A DNA stretch of 64,000 bases from assembly GCA_025175895.1 (NCBI GenBank), contig CM045990.1:58219704-58283703 (forward strand). Reading direction: 5' to 3'. The stretch is from Wurfbainia villosa (lineage: Eukaryota > Streptophyta > Magnoliopsida > Zingiberales > Zingiberaceae). Under the pieces are notes generated by a model. The model searched no databases. It saw only the letters and a program-made list of their open reading frames with translations, and was not told the origin of the DNA. Shown piece by piece: positions 20,582-31,860 of this stretch (the stretch's first letter is position 1; the number at the start of each line of letters is the position of its first letter). The translations under genes were made by a program, and so were the position numbers.

Positions 20582-22073
20582 TGTTAGTAGTAAGCCCTAG
20601 AGCCAATTATGTGATGATTGACTAGGGACTTATGTATCATAGTCTATTAATAATAAAGGTAAAGTTTGATTATTATATTTACTTCATGCTTGTGCCAGCC
20701 AAATAAATATAATAATGTCCTAGAAAGTAGGTTCTTATCTATAACACATCAATTGATAGAATTGATTGTGAGAGGCTGTAGAGAACACTATTCTTAAATA
20801 TTCCTAGTCAAGCATTAATATACAAGGGCAATATTAATGCATTGAGACTAGCATGTAGGTTAATTGATGACTTGATCTCACAATTCATGGATATGTGATA
20901 TCACGTTGACATATGGATATATATTAGAGAATATATATTGAATTGACCCACCGTGAGAAAGCTTTATGGATCATCATATGAGTGTCATAAACTTTCTCAT
21001 AGTGACTATTGGTATGATTAGTCCTTAGACCTGAAATCACTACGGTTCCCTACATAAGGAGTTATGTACTTTGGTATCATCAAACGTCACCTGTAACAGG
21101 GTGGACTATAAAGGTGATCACTGAGTATGTAACAAATTATGCGGAGGGATGTGAGTGATGTAGATGAGATCTATCTCTCCCATATGATGTGAGTGATATC
21201 TTTAGGCTTCTTGATAGAGTAGGACCACGAAATGCATGACCATGCTCAAATGAGTCAATATGAGATATTGAGCTCATTTGTTTAAGTGAGTCTACTTGGC
21301 GATCAAGAGCACAAAAATTGATAAGAGGATGACACTATCTATGCCTCATTGATCGATCTAGATATCGATGATAGAAGGACAAGATTATATATTATAGTAG
21401 CCATAGTAAGGTTATGTCGGATCTCTACATTCTTGCCACTTGGCTAGCAATGATGCATTGCTAGATGCCACTCATTGCTTATGTTTCTTAACACGTTATT
21501 TTGGAGATAGGATCATCTTAGTTTGACTAAATGAATCATTATTTAATTGAATGGACTAGAATGAGTTAGACTCATTTCTTGGCCAAACTTGAGTTGGACT
21601 CAAATTGGTTTAATTTGAGTTAGACTCGAGAGAAACCAATTGAAGAAGGTTATCATGATTAATGATGATTAATCATGCATGCAAATTGGAGTTGTTGCAT
21701 GCAAATGGATTAATTGCATGCAATGGGATTTCATGAAGCCTCTCAACATTGCATGCAAATGGAGGTTATTGCTTGCAAATGTGATTTATTGCATGCTAAT
21801 GGGATTTAATGGAAACCTCTCAATGTTGCATGCAAATGGAGGTTAATGCATGCAAATGTGATTTATTACATGCAAATTGGATTTAATGGATGCAAATGTG
21901 ATTTATTGCATGCAAATGAGATTTAATGGATGCAAATGCGATATAAGCTTCTTGCTCAACGTGAACCATAAGGGGGGGGGATCAAGTTTTCCTTTAAAAC
22001 TTGAGTATTTTTCTAGAGGGATCATGTTTTTTTTCTGCTGTGTTTGCGATTATTTTTGTAAAAGATCCCAACA
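20582..22073 (+). repeat. 5' LTR of element F (1492 bp)
   Basis: Starts TGTTAGTAGTAAGCCCTAGAG, ends AAAGATCCCAACA. It lacks two segments present in the 3' LTR: about 40 bases near 21495 and about 280 bases near 21975. It holds an array of GCATGCAAATG-type repeats (21670-21945). Confidence 0.92.
21670..21945 (+). repeat. CATGCA-rich minisatellite in the 5' LTR of F
   Basis: Degenerate tandem units of roughly 25-35 bases built on ttgcatgcaaatg(g)gattta, with about nine CATGCA cores. The 3' LTR has a matching array at 52425-52650. CATGCA is the core of the plant RY element bound by B3-domain regulators; a regulatory role here is inference. Confidence 0.75.
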
Positions 22074-22074
22074 G

Positions 22075-22087
22075 TGGTATCAGAGCC
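22075..22087 (+). other. Primer-binding site of element F
   Basis: TGGTATCAGAGCC, one base after the 5' LTR, exact match to the initiator Met-tRNA complement. Confidence 0.93.
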
Positions 22088-23536
22088 ACTTGTGTATACA
22101 TAAAGATCGTTATGTCATTTTATATGTGATATAAAATTTGAATAAGAAGTTTATTATGAGTGCATACATGATTATTTGGGTGATTTTGTGCAACAACATG
22201 TGCACGGCATATTTGTTGATCGAACAACATGTTTGTCGTTCGGATCTTTGACCCAAAATTGCTACTAACAGTGGAAAGACAAGGGTCTCAGGTTCATTAT
22301 GATGGACTAAGGGCAATGACTCATTCAAATAGTTATTAAAATAAAATAAAGCTCCGGGGTCGCGGCCCCCTACACCCCGCAAGGGGCACGACCCCCTGCA
22401 CCCCATAAGGGGCACTGCCCCTTGACCCCGCTCGCTCACCAGCTAGCGAGACCACCATGTCATAGTGGCTTAGAAGTCGTGTTTAGCATCATAATAAAAT
22501 CTTCATGTTATAAATATTTGTGAATGATGTATGTCATTGTGCATGGTTATGACCCTTAACCCCGATGAGATTGTGGTTGTGTTGCGTGTGCATGTTGTAA
22601 TTCATAATACGGCCTGTGTATCGTGCATTCCTCTCTATTTTTCCTAGTTGTAAATAAAACTAGATTTAGACTCGAATGTAACTCGAGTATTCTTATTTTG
22701 TAATGTACGAAATGAGGAGTGAAAAATATGTTGGAGGATGAAGTTACAAGAAGGATGCCGACAACACACAACAACCAAAGGATGCACTTGGAGAAGATGC
22801 TATAGCTAGGTTGACCCATAGCTCTTCTCATTGGCTTGAGGAGATCATAGATTCGGGCCATAACCATGTCACACTTAAGCTTATATGTTGTTGATATATG
22901 CTTTGTGTGTACGTGATGCATATTAGATAATAATTTTATCTTAATTAAGTCAATATAGATATGCCTACCAAAGTTTGATACTCACTACTACCTCGATCAT
23001 TTGTTGTTGGGTTTGCCAAAGAAAAGTGACACATTTTATCTTGGTAGAGTCCGAGTGGACAATTGTGATGTCCTGCTATCAAACTTTGGGTGAGACTTAA
23101 CTAAGTTATCTCAATTAGATTGAGAACTTAGAGGCATGTCCTAAAAGTTAGGAAGATAGGGAAAGAGAACAATTATACTAAGTCTTGTGTGATTATCCAA
23201 AGCTAACTCAAGATGATGTGTAATGTGGATCTTGACCCTTTTTCTTTTAAAGAGTTGCATAAGATGTAATTGGTGAAATATTTCCTACCTAATCATACTA
23301 AATCTTGGGTGATTAGCCAAAGCTAACTCAAGGTGAATTATGATATGGATCTTGTCCCACATGAATTTGTAGTTGTTGGGTTGGGAGCTAGTAGTGTGGG
23401 CAAAAGGCATTTGCCTACATCCATGACTATCCCCTACCGAAGTTTTGCAATTCAGTGGGAGCATCATTTAATTAAAGGCCTAATTAAATGTTTTAGATAT
23501 GATACTTATTTTTGCATTTTACTGTTATAGATCACC
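22088..23536 (+). other. Leader of element F with GC-rich hairpin block
   Basis: Untranslated leader of about 1.45 kb. A GC-rich block at 22350-22440 contains repeated self-complementary runs (ccccgcaaggggc, ccccataaggggc). Two copies of a unit with gatta(t/g)ccaaagctaactcaag lie at about 23178-23240 and 23298-23360, just before gag. Element I has both features, so they are family-2 leader landmarks. Confidence 0.7.
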
Positions 23537-24330
23537 ATGTCATTTAACACGTCAAATACTCTCTCTCTCTGTGATCTGTCCTTGAGAAGGACAAGTGCAA
23601 CAGAGCTAATTTCCTAGACTGGTACAGAAAATTGAGGATTGTCCTCAAGCAAGAACGAAAATTGGACATCCTAGAGCAACCTCTTCCTGAAGCACCCGCC
23701 ACTATCGCCACTCGTGCAGAGAAAGATTCTTACAAGAAGCATCAGGATGATGCACTAGATGTATCCTGCCTAATGCTTGTTACCATGAACTCTGAGCTTC
23801 AGAAGCAACATGAGAACATGGATGCACATGATATGGTTGAGCACCTGAAACAACTATATCAAGGGAAAGGTAGGCACGAGCGGGTTGAGGTGTCTAAGGC
23901 CCTATTTTGCATGCAAGATGCAAGAAGGAACTCCTGTAGGAACTCACGTACTCAAGATGATTGGATATGTAGAGAACCTTGAGAGACTAGGATTTCCACT
24001 AGGCCAAGAATTGGCCACTGACCTTATCCTTCAATCATTGTCGGAAGGGTATAGTCAATTTGTCATGAACTATAACATGAACGAAATTGACAAGACTCTG
24101 CCTGAGATGCTTAGCATGTTGAGAATTGTTGAACCTAATCTCAAGAAAACCAAGACTAGTAACGTACTGATGGTTAAAAAGGGCAAAGGTAAAAAGAAGC
24201 CTAAAGGAAAGGGTAAGACCAAAGCCAAAGACAAGGCCTACTCTACTACATCAAAGGCTAAAGGCGGGGTGCCTAAGGAAGGGGACTGCTTCCACTGCGT
24301 TGAGACCGAACATTGGAATACCTAGAGGAA
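23537..24330 (+). pseudogene. gag: Element F gag remnant
   Basis: UBN2-type copia Gag starting MSFNTSNTLSL. Recognisable stretches are LRIVLKQERKLDILEQPLPE, DALDVSCLMLVTMNSELQKQ, MDAHDMVEHLKQLYQGKGR, then in another frame MIGYVENLERLGFPLGQELA and YSQFVMNYNMNEIDK, then a lysine-rich linker. A degraded knuckle (CFHCVETEHW) ends in a stop without the last Cys. Frameshifts lie near 23570 and near 23910. Element I is a close relative. Confidence 0.85.
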
Positions 24331-24850
24331 GTTAAGAAGAAAAGAAGTGAGACTTCTGCCTCAGGTATATATGTTATAGAAGTTAATTTATCTATTTCTT
24401 CTTCATGGGTATTAGATACCGGTTGTGCATCACACATTTGTACTAATGTGCAGGGCCTAAGAAAGACTAGATCATTGACAAAGGGTGAAGTGGACCTACG
24501 AGTAGGCAATGGTGCAAGAGTTGCTGCTATAGCTATAGGAACATACTCTTTATCTTTGCTGGGCTTATTTTGGAACTAGAATAGTGTTATTTTGTGCCTT
24601 CTTTAACTAAGAACATTATCTCTGCTTCTTTTTTGGACAAGAGAGGCTTCTTGTTTATGATAAAGGATAAATGTTATTCTATTCATTTAAATGATATGTT
24701 CTATTGCAGTGCATTTCTTATGAATGGGCTCTATGTTCTGGACTTGGAAACCCCAATCTATAACATAAATACCAAATGATTCAAATCGAATGATTTGAAC
24801 CAAACATATCTATAGCATTGTCGCCTGAGTCACGTAAATGAGAGTCGCAT
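24313..24850 (+). pseudogene. pol: Element F protease and pre-integrase region
   Basis: The aspartic protease motif is WVLDTGCASHIC with the following GEVDLRVGNGARV, the same arrangement as in element I. A frameshift after SLSLLGL is followed by LTKNIISASFLDKRGFLF and MFYCSAFLMNGLYVLDLETP of the GAG-pre-integrase segment. The HHCC zinc-finger start (the HINES region) comes next, after further stops. Protease cleaves Gag-Pol in the particle; this copy is dead. Confidence 0.8.
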
Positions 24851-25120
24851 ATCCCAACTCCATAAGGATGGATTACTGGACTCATTTGATTTTGAATCAT
24901 ATGAGACATGTGAATCCTATCTTCTAGGCAAGATGACCAAGACTCCATTTAGTGGACATGGTGAAAGAGTGACAGACTTGTTAGGACTCATACATACTGA
25001 TGTATGTGGCACTTTCAATATTGATGTCAGAGGAGACTATCAGTACTTCATCACTTTTATTGATGATGTCAGTAGATATGGCTATGTGTATCTCATGAAA
25101 CATAACTAAGATGTTCAAGC
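24851..25120 (+). pseudogene. pol: Element F integrase N-terminal part, cut by H
   Basis: Reads LHKDGLLDSFDFESYETCES, LLGKMTKTPFSGHGERVTDL, IHTDVCGTFNIDVRGDYQYF and SRYGYVYLMKHN, ending in a stop. It has the first catalytic Asp of the DDE core (HTDVCG). The second Cys of the CxxC pair is Tyr. Element H begins right after, and the remaining integrase and the front of RT are missing from F altogether. Confidence 0.82.
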
Positions 25121-26844
25121 TGAAGGTTGAAGTTTCGCTTCGGTCGCTTGTGCATGGTGATCCTATCATACATCCCCGGATTAAAAAAAAAAACCAGACG
25201 AAGATGGATTACCCAAGAAATCAATCCATCATCGTGCTATTCGATTTGAGTGGTTGCTTGAACAAACTTGTTGTTCAAGCGAGCTAACTCTTTTCCTCGA
25301 TTAGGCGAGGAATAGATGATGTACGGATCGCCAGTTTTTGTGTTTATCATCGGGGTCCAAGTAAATTAACCACATACATGATACAGAAGAACTAAAATTA
25401 AAACAAACAAGATTATACCTCTTGTTTACCTCTTGATCTTCTATTGTATGTCCTATCCTCCTCTTGGACGTTATGTGGGAGACGATCTTCCAAGAGTCGA
25501 AGCCTCCTTGATTGCGTGTCTTCCCTTCCTTGTTTGCTCCGAACAAGGGAAGATAACCAAAACACTTCTCCTATGTAGTGCTGACCACCAAGCCACCTAG
25601 CTTGGTTGTTGCTGCCGGCCAAGGAGAGGAAGAAGGAGAGGTGGGCACTAGCCAAGAGGTGAGATCTTGTTGTCACCGGCCTAGACTTGAGGGAAGAAGG
25701 AGCCGCCCTAGGAGAGGAGAAGGAGAAGCTGGCCAAGAACCAAGGAGAAGATGAAACCCTTATCCTTTTCTTATGTTGCCACCGGCCCTAAGGGAGAAGC
25801 CAAACCTAGTTGACGCCCAACCCTTAGAAACTCAAAACCCTAGCACTCCCCCAATTATCTTGCCGCCCAAGCCTTGGAACCTTATTTATAGATTTCACCC
25901 AAGCCTTCTTTTAATCGTGTCCGTTGGATCTAGGCCTTGTGAGGGTTTTAATAGGCTACAATAGAGAGCATGAGGAGGAGTTGGATCTTGGCCACCTAAT
26001 GGATCCGGGCCACATAAAATCTGATCCATTAATGATAATCCATTCCACTAGAGGATTATCATTGATCTACCTCACCAACCTCCATAATTAAATATGGGCT
26101 CCATATATTTATTGTACAAATATCTCCCTGTGTTTAAGATATCGAATGTTCATTAATTAATTAATTTACTGACAATTAATTAATTAACATCTAACTCCAT
26201 GAGTAGTACCACTCAACCTTATCATCATGCTGGACCAAGTCCACCTGCAAAATTTACATGATGATCCTTATGAGCTCCTCAAGGGGACATTATCATCCTA
26301 ATATATAGGACACGGTTTCCTCCTATAATCAATGACACACCATGTAAATAATATCATTTCCCAACTTACCGAGCCTATTGATTTAACCCATAAATCTCGC
26401 TCATTGGTAAATCAAAGAAATAAATATTAAGTACATGTGCCCGTTATTGTATCGGGATTAAGAGCATGTACACCATAATATCCGAGGTCTGATTCCATTA
26501 TGTAGTCAATAATAAATTGAATCACCTCTAAGTCGGTCATGCTCAATACACACAAAGTGTACTAGTGTAATTCTATGATCAAGATAAACCAATATCAAAT
26601 TATACTACAACCATGCCAATGGTTTGTTCAAAACCATATTGGTTGTGAGCCTCTACTTATACTCTATAAGGATCTAATAACATGATCCTCTGTGTGACAC
26701 AACACACCATGTTATCTATAATGTAAAATATTAGACAAGATGCACACATATAATAAATATAAAATGTAAACAATGATCATGTGATTCTTATTTTAAAATG
26801 AAGATGTCCATATAAAGACTAGACTTTCAGTATACATCCCAACA
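25121..26844 (-). repeat. 3' LTR of element H (1724 bp)
   Basis: On the plus strand TGAAGGTTGAAG...ATACATCCCAACA, so TGTTGGGATG...CCTTCA on the minus strand. It closely matches 31861-33602. The adjoining complement of aatctctcactta is the polypurine tract. The open frames inside it, such as 25413-25736, have no matches to known motifs and are probably chance. Confidence 0.9.
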
Positions 26845-26884
26845 ATCTCTCACTTATAATAAAAGACTATGCTACCATCAAAGT

Positions 26885-27600
26885 TCCATACATCTGATTC
26901 CCATTCCCTCCACATGCCTTTCAAAAGCTCTCGCTGGAAGGGCCTTAGTGAAAGGATCTGCCAGGTTATCCTCTGATGCATTCTTGGCGACAACAACTTC
27001 TCCTCGCTTTACGATCTCTCGTATCAGGTGGTATTTGCGCTCTATGTGTTTACTTGCTTTATGGGCTCATGGTTCCTTCGAGTATGCAACTGCACCACTG
27101 TTATCACAATATATTGTGATAGTTCTGGGCAAACCAAGAATCACATCCAAGTCCATCAAGAAGTTCCTGAGCCATACAACTTCTTTGGCTGCCTCAGAGG
27201 CTGCCACATACTCAGCTTCCATGGTGGAGTCCGCCACATATTTCTGCTTAACACTCCTCCATACAATGGCTCCACCTCCCAAAGTAAACACAAAACCCGA
27301 GGTAGACTTACTATTATCCCTATCTGATTGGAAGTCAGAATCTGTGTAACCTATAGGGAGTAATTGATCTGCCTGGTATACTAGCATATAATCCCTAGTC
27401 CTTCTTAGGTAGTTCAATATATGTTTTACCGCAGTCCAATGTCCTTGTCTTGGATTACTCTGATATCTGCTAACCATGCCCATGGCAAAGCAGATATCCG
27501 ACCTCATACATAACATAGCATACATGAGGCTTCCTACCGCCGAAGCATAAGGAACCGCCTTCTTCTCCTCTATCTCCTTTGATGTTCTAGGACACATCTC
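26885..27600 (-). pseudogene. pol: Element H RNase H and end of RT
   Basis: On the minus strand: VPYASAVGSLMYAMLCMRSD of the RT end, YTDSDFQSDRDNSKSTSGFV, the RNase H motif DSTMEAEYVAASEAAKEVVW and TIYCDNSGAVA. After a stop at about 27066 the remainder (SKHIERKYHLIREIV, NLADPFTKAL) runs to about 26885. RNase H removes the RNA template during reverse transcription. The 176-residue piece is open, unlike most of H. Confidence 0.88.
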
Positions 27601-28691
27601 TTTAGATAAAGGTGCTCCATGCCTAAAAGGTAGAAAACCTTTCTTGGAGTTCTACATGCTAAAACGAGCCAAAATAGTGTCTATGTATGAAGCTTGAGAT
27701 AAGCACAACATCCTTTTCTTGCGATCCCTTATAACCTTGATCCCAAGGATGTGTCCCACTTCTCCCAAGTCCTGCATATCAAACTATTTGGACAATCATA
27801 CCCTTACGTCTGACAACACTTTGACATTGTTGTCAATGAGCAAAATGTCATTTATGTATAGTACAAGAAATACCACTACATTTCCGTCACATCTCTTGTA
27901 TATACAAGACTCATCCGGACTTTGAATAAATCCATATGACTAGATTACCTGATCAAAGTGGATGTTCCATGATCTCGAATCTTGCTTCAATCCATAAATG
28001 GACCAATTAAGCTTGCACACAAGATGTTCTTTGCCCTTTGCAATGAATCCCTTTGGTTGCTCCATATAGATGTTTTCTTCAAGACTTCCATTAAGGAAAA
28101 CTGTCTTGACATCCATCTGCCAAACCACATAATCCATATGAGAAACAATAGATAAGAGAATCCGGTTAGACTTAAGCATGGCTACCGGTAAAAAGGTCTC
28201 CTCATAATCGATGCCCTCTTTCGGAGTATACCCTTTTGCAACAAGCCTTGCTTTGAAGGTCTCAACCTTCCCGTCTGTTCCTCTCTTTATTTTGTAGGTC
28301 TACTTGCATCCAATGGTTTTTCTACCATTGGGTGGTTCTACTAGCTCCCAGACCTAATTTGAATTCATAGATTCTTTCTCAGAATTCATCACCGTTTGCC
28401 AAGATACCGCATCTTTGTCTTGGATTGCCGCATCATATGTGTAGGGATCAGATTCATGTTCACCAGGGATCAAATCAGAAGATTCTCCCAAGAACATAAA
28501 TCTCTCAAGTTGTCTAACAACCCTCCCACTAGATGAGGTATCACCTGTGTATCCTCTGTGACACGCAGTGCAGTCACTTGTGGTATGTCCTCTTGTACTG
28601 TTGGTACTGAAGTAGAGACTTCCCCTCTCAACTCCTCCAGAATAATCTTGCTCATGGGCTTGTGGTTCATCACATAGTCTTCCTCTAAAAA
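27601..28691 (-). pseudogene. pol: Element H reverse transcriptase remnant
   Basis: On the minus strand the copia RT landmarks are present in order: VWELVEPPNG, RLVAKGYTPKEGIDYEETF, VWQMDVKTVFLNGSLEENIY, KLNWSIYGLKQDSRSWN, then an altered active-site box YINDILL in place of YVDDILL, and LGEVGHILGIKV. In-frame stops interrupt it at several points. Loss of the first catalytic Asp of the YxDD box would inactivate the enzyme even without the stops. Confidence 0.82.
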
Positions 28692-29720
28692 TCAAGCATT
28701 CGTGCTAACGATCACCCTCTGATCTCTAGGACTATAGAATAAACCACCTTTCATTCCTCTAGGATAGCCTACGAACAAGCGCACTTCTGTATGAGGTTCT
28801 AACTTACCAGCATCTACCTTCAACACATGTGTTGGACCCCCCCAAATCCAAATATGTCTCAGACTAGGCTTTCGCCCAGTCCACAATTCTATGGGAGTAG
28901 AAGGTACTGATTTAGATGGTACCAAGTTCAGAATATACACTGTCATATCCAGAGAATACCCCCAGAACGAATCTGGTAACTCAGAATAACTCATCATCGA
29001 TCTAACCATCTCCAAAAGAGTTATATTCCTTCTCTCTGCCACACCATTCTGATAGGGTTTACCAAGAGAAGACAGTTGGGATTGAATCCCAGCCTCTGAT
29101 AAGTAACTCCTAAACTCTCCCAAGAGGTACTGACCACCATGATCAGATCGTAGTGTCTTGATACTTTTACCTTGACGTTTCTCCACATCAACCTTGAATT
29201 CTTTGAACCTGTCAAAGTATTCAGACTTGCGTCACATCAAGTAAATGTATCCATATCTTGAATAATCATCTATAAAAGAAACAAAGTATTTGAAACCACC
29301 TCTAGCCTGGATATACATAGCACCACACAAATCAGAATGAACCAATTCCAACACATCTTTGGCTCTATACCCCTTAGCCTTAAAAGGCCTCTTGGTCATT
29401 TTACCTTCCAAGCAAGATTTGCAGGTTGGGAAATCTTCCACCACTAATGAACTGAAAGGTCTATCAGCTATCAACCTTTGAATTTTACTCAGGTTAATAT
29501 GACCAAACCTTAGATGCTAAAGATATGTTTGGTTCATTTTCGAAGGTTCATTTCTCTTATTAGATTTAGAAAATGAGTTATTTATTTCTATTTGCATCAT
29601 GGGAGCCTTTGGTTCAAGAGTATATAAATTTTCTAACAACGCACCAGAACAGATAATCTCCCTATTCCTTTTTATAAGAACTCTATCATTAAAAGAAATA
29701 GAATATCCATCCAAAAACAA
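28692..29720 (-). pseudogene. pol: Element H integrase and pre-integrase remnant
   Basis: On the minus strand: CSGALLENLYTLEPKAPMMQ of the pre-integrase part, then CKSCLEGKMTKRPFKAKGYR with the CxxC of the zinc finger, LVHSDLCGAMYIQARGGFKY with the first catalytic Asp, SIKTLRSDHGGQYLLGEFRS with the second, NGVAERRNITLLEMVRSMM with the catalytic Glu, and the C-terminal GRKPSLRHIWIWGG. Two breaks separate it. Integrase inserts the DNA copy into the chromosome. Confidence 0.85.
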
Positions 29721-29849
29721 TTTAGTACTGAAATCAAATTCATTCTAAATGAAGGTACATAAAGGCAATTTCTCATAACCAAAGTTTTATTCCTATCAAA
29801 AGATAAATAAACATCTCCCACTGTAATAGCCGCCACTTTCGTAGCATTG

Positions 29850-30793
29850 CCCATGTAGATGGTAATCTCCCCCTCAGCTAATCGTCTAGTTTCCTGGAAC
29901 CCCTACAAAGTATTGTAGATATGATCAGTGACTCCAGTATCTACACACCAGGTGCTGGTAGATAACATCGCTAAACATGTTTCAACGACTAGACCAAAAG
30001 ATATACCTTTATTCTGCTTCCGGTTGGGGCAGTCAACCTTCCAATGTCCAGTCTGCTTGCAAGTGAAGCACTTGCCTTTCGGCTTCTTCACTCCTCCCTA
30101 AGATCCTCCCACCACCTTCGCTGCACCTTTTTTCTTCTTCTTCTTGCCTTTCGACTTAGAAGTAGAAACCTTCTGGGCAACCAAAACCTGAGAACTGTTA
30201 CGAAAAAGCCCCTCTGCCACCTAGAGTTCTGTCAGAAGCTCCGCCAACGAATACAACCTCTTATTCATGTTGTAGTTTAGGAGAAACTGCTCAAAACTCC
30301 TAGGTAGAGATTGGAGAATGATATTGACCTGGGTTTCTCCATCGATCTCAGCTCGAAGGAATTCTGACTCATTCAAATGAGCCATCATCTTGAGAGCATG
30401 ATCCCTCATGGGTGTTCCCTCAACCATGGTGGTCGTCATCAAGTTTCTCATGGCTTCTTGCCTAGCAGCCCGATTCTGCTGTCCGAAAAGTTCCTTGAGA
30501 TTGAGCATCATGTCATAAGCAGTAGTCATGGCCTAATGCTGATGTTGCAATACATTTGACAAAGAAGCAAAAATGTAACACCACACCATCTCATCAGCCT
30601 TGATCCACTTCTTATAACTCTCTTTCTCCTTTTCTCCAGAATCATCCGTAGGCTTAGGAGGACACTCCTCAAGAAGTACATACTTGTACTCCTCAGCAGT
30701 TAAGACTATATCTAGATTCCTTTTCCAATACACATAGTTAGGTCTAATAAGTTTATTTTCCTTTAGAATCACAATAAGTGGGTTGAAAGTCAT
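29850..30793 (-). pseudogene. gag: Element H gag, zinc knuckle and protease remnant
   Basis: Start MTFNPLIVILKENKLIRPNY at 30793. The UBN2-type capsid segments are NLDIVLTAEEYKYVLLEECP, DMMLNLKELFGQQNRAARQE and EQFLLNYNMNKRLYSLAELL. After a lysine-rich linker comes an intact CCHC knuckle, CFTCKQTGHWKVDC, and then the protease motif CVDTGVTDHIYN, where the usual form is D-T/S-G-A-T-D-H. Stops fall after QHQH (near 30532), before the knuckle and after the protease motif. The arrangement is that of an autonomous copia element. Confidence 0.87.
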
Positions 30794-31845
30794 TTTGAAG
30801 AAACCTAAGAATCACATAGATCAAAAACATTTAGATTTCAAAAAATTATCGATTCCTCAAATAATTAAATTTTAAAATCAACCAACACCTCAAAACATCG
30901 AGAATATCGTATGCCACGATAGTGTGGACGTATACGAATTCTTCATTTGTAAGAGGAGGTTTTACCCATTAATTTTATTATCCTGTCAAACTTACTTTTT
31001 GACAAATAAAATTGATAGTTGGTTCATCTTCGGCCCTACAAATAAAAGCAGTGACTCCGATGGGGAGGATACTTTTATTTGCATCTAAGTGTTCACCATT
31101 ACCCGATACTAAGGCAATTACCTCGGATTATGTGTCTTCCGATGAGAAAGTACACACACTCCTAAATAACTTCCTATAACCATATTTGACCTAGTGATAT
31201 GCAAAACAAACTCATCCGATATGGAGGAAGGCACTCAGAGCCAACACGCAAGTTTGTTCACATCACATGTCAAATTGTAATGGAGGCTGCGGGAATTTAA
31301 AAAAAATATCTCTCTCCCACTTAGTAATTTAAAATTGAGGAATTTTAACTATGCAAGCACAACAAGCATATAAATCAAAAGCAATAAATATGAAAAATAA
31401 CAAATTTTTTAACTATTAATGCTTTTGGTTCTTCAATATGCCTCCAGTCATGTTGCCACCTTGTCTGCTCCTCCCTACGCCATGTACAATCCATCTGGAG
31501 ATCCGAGCCGAGAAAAATTATTTTAATTTACATCCATCGATCCTATACTCTACAAGGGAGTGTACATGAAATCTAGATCAAACGTAAACTAAAATAAAAG
31601 AGTGGCTAAACAATGTCGTACTTAATTACAAAAATTAAATACTAGCCTCGTCAACCCCGAGGATTAAAATAATATTATGATTACACACATACAATAACAT
31701 ACACACACATATTGCCATAATAGTTGGATCTTATTCCTGCAACCAAAAGGTTAGCCTAGGCACATCCTACTATTATCCGGCACACATAATATATGATAAG
31801 TGCATAATAGTAACTGAATCCTAAACACAAAAAATCGAAAACCAT
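30794..31845 (-). other. Leader of element H
   Basis: About 1 kb of untranslated sequence between primer site and gag on the minus strand. I see no coding frame and no strong repeat. Confidence 0.6.
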
Positions 31846-31858
31846 GGCTCTGATACCA
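31846..31858 (-). other. Primer-binding site of element H
   Basis: The minus strand reads TGGTATCAGAGCC, two bases from the LTR edge; exact match to the initiator Met-tRNA complement. Confidence 0.93.
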
Positions 31859-31860
31859 AT

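Noticed and set aside
21670..21945. CRISPR-like array
   Set aside because: The repeats are degenerate tandem units without distinct spacers, in a plant LTR.
22075..22087. tRNA gene fragment (Met-tRNA 3' end)
   Set aside because: Only the primer-site match is present next to an LTR; no tRNA arms or anticodon region nearby. The same holds for the other primer sites.
22110..22439. Minus-strand frame over the GC-rich leader block of F
   Set aside because: Glycine-rich reading of a structured leader; antisense to the element and not conserved in I.
25413..25964. Open frames in the LTRs of H (both strands), possible host peptide genes
   Set aside because: They lie wholly inside LTRs. The related frame at 32531-32722 on the plus strand is the same LTR position and shows no protein motif.
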